DNA from: Thermoprotei archaeon
GTDB lineage: Archaea > Thermoproteota > Thermoprotei_A > Sulfolobales > Ignisphaeraceae
Length of the DNA stretch: 5,559 bases
Direction of reading: 5' to 3'
NCBI GenBank assembly: GCA_003661865.1
Contig: QMWY01000093.1
Location: 1-5,559, forward strand
Shown: positions 4,633 to 5,559 of the stretch, piece after piece
Position numbering within the stretch: position 1 is the first letter of the stretch
Layout: every line of letters starts with the position of its first letter
Notes under the pieces: model-generated
What the model was told of the DNA's origin: nothing
What the model saw: only the letters and a program-made list of their open reading frames with translations
The model's database searches: none
Made by a program: the position numbers and the translations under genes

Positions 4633-5559
4633 TTAATGCCCCCTTACTATGCCGAGCCTATGAAGCACTAGCGACAGCGTTCTGGCAAAGCTTAGCAGCG
4701 ACTGGTCGGCAGTATAGTACAGGACGCCTGCCGGCCTTATTGCCAGTTCATTCATGCTTGGTTCGCCTGAGCCGAACGAGCCGTACAGATCCTTCGAGAC
4801 CGAGTGGTATTTGCCTCCCGTATCTCTCCCGTAGATCGTCAGGCGTATGTACCAGTCAAGAAACCTGTCAGATACTGCTGAACCTATGGCTACGTAGTCT
4901 ATGTCCGCATAGCATATCGAACCTACGCTTTGGATTACGTAGACGTAGAAGAAATTGCATGGGTGGGTTCTGCCGAGATCTATCACCTTGTCGTACACGA
5001 CTTCGCCGTCCATCCTGATCAGCACCCTAGATCCCTCATCGGTCGGGGATATCGTGATGTTCGCGGTATGCCACGCCTCCACCTCGTCGAACTTGCCGCT
5101 CTTCTCGTACACGCCAGACGTAGTGCCGTCCCTCGCGTACAGGGTCCATATGTAGTACTCGTAATCGTCGAACACGATATCGAAGCCGTTGACGCTGGTG
5201 TATAACGCGCCGACCGCAACGTAAGCGTGCCGCACAGGCGTCAGCACGCGGACGGTAATGCTTGCCGAAAGAGCGTCAAGGTCGTAAGTTCTCTCGGTTC
5301 TTATCCACGAGCGGGTCGTCGCGCCCGTGTATTCGGCGCTACCGACCCGCAATACGCCGTCAACAACGTTGACGTGTCCGCCATAGTCCCACATCTTCTC
5401 GCTAAGCTCGTACCCCTCCTCGAAGTCCGCGCATAATGTCGGTGGCTCGAACGGGTAGGAGTACCCGCTGATGACTAGCCCCCTCGCGTAGTAGTCCAGC
5501 CACATGAAGTAGTCCAGCGTGCCCAAGTAGACCTTTAGTGTTTCCACATGCGTGCCGTC
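4633..5559 (-). CDS. Concanavalin A-like (jelly-roll) domain protein, 5' partial
   Basis: The frame is open to the window edge: codons for DGTH precede the GTG at 5547, there is no in-frame stop, and no ribosome binding site is seen. The true start therefore probably lies outside, and at least 308 residues are visible. Counting from the GTG, residues 40-222 look like a concanavalin A-like lectin/glucanase sandwich. The signs are an opening DFEEGYELSEKMW, then VNVVDGVLRVG, paired strands SASITVRVLTP and HTANITISP, a turn of type IRMDGEVVYD, and a closing ADIDYVAIG. Such domains bind sugars or hydrolyse glycans; no paired catalytic glutamates of the GH16 type (ExDxE) are seen, so binding is more likely. 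The tail (230-304) is unrecognised. A receptor- or glycan-binding surface or virion protein fits. No signal peptide is visible, but the N-terminus is missing. Confidence 0.8.
   Translation of the reverse strand, partial: DGTHVETLKVYLGTLDYFMWLDYYARGLVISGYSYPFEPPTLCADFEEGYELSEKMWDYGGHVNVVDGVLRVGSAEYTGATTRSWIRTERTYDLDALSASITVRVLTPVRHAYVAVGALYTSVNGFDIVFDDYEYYIWTLYARDGTTSGVYEKSGKFDEVEAWHTANITISPTDEGSRVLIRMDGEVVYDKVIDLGRTHPCNFFYVYVIQSVGSICYADIDYVAIGSAVSDRFLDWYIRLTIYGRDTGGKYHSVSKDLYGSFGSGEPSMNELAIRPAGVLYYTADQSLLSFARTLSLVLHRLGIVRGH

Noticed and set aside
4617..5018. Open frame on the + strand antisense to the lectin-like gene
   Set aside because: It is rich in Arg, Ser, Leu and Cys with no domain pattern, and the opposite strand carries a clear jelly-roll protein, so it is a shadow frame.
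1..5559. tRNA genes, CRISPR arrays, insertion sequences and integrase sites
   Set aside because: No T-loop or acceptor-stem pattern, no regularly spaced repeats of CRISPR length, and no transposase or recombinase motif were found.

Overview
The window reads as hyperthermophilic archaeal DNA, probably Thermoproteota (crenarchaeal). The signs are TATA-like boxes about 25 bases before the likely transcription starts, very short or absent leaders, a GGTGATC-type ribosome binding site, T-tract terminators, heavy AGG/ATA/CTA codon use, and a base composition I judge by eye to be slightly above half G+C. No housekeeping, replication, transposase or integrase gene and no RNA gene was recognised. The source could be a chromosome, an integrated element or a virus; the sequence does not settle this.

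Layout: (1) 1-255, non-coding, with short palindromes and 10-base repeats. (2) 256-1266 (+), a membrane-anchored or secreted protein with a calcium-loop-like motif, one pectate-lyase-like stretch and a C-terminal domain resembling phage structural proteins. (3) 1341-2282 (-), an N-terminally anchored, beta-rich surface protein. (4) 2422-3267 (+), a type I surface protein with signal peptide and C-terminal anchor. (5) 3336-3725 (-), a winged-helix DNA-binding protein with two C-terminal membrane helices. (6) 3820-4419 (+), a polytopic membrane protein with an internal helix duplication. (7) 4633-5559 (-), a concanavalin A-like (jelly-roll) protein whose 5' part lies beyond the window. The six genes alternate strand perfectly (+ - + - + -), so each appears to have its own promoter.

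All six products look membrane-bound, secreted or surface-related, and the only regulator is itself membrane-anchored. The two divergent promoter regions share an identical 12-mer (GGTGCGGTAAGA) beside a TATA-like box, and a third copy of its TGCGGT core lies beside the promoter of the 1341-2282 gene. My working inference is a small surface or virion-structural gene set controlled by the membrane-bound regulator. No function for the set is proven by the sequence.
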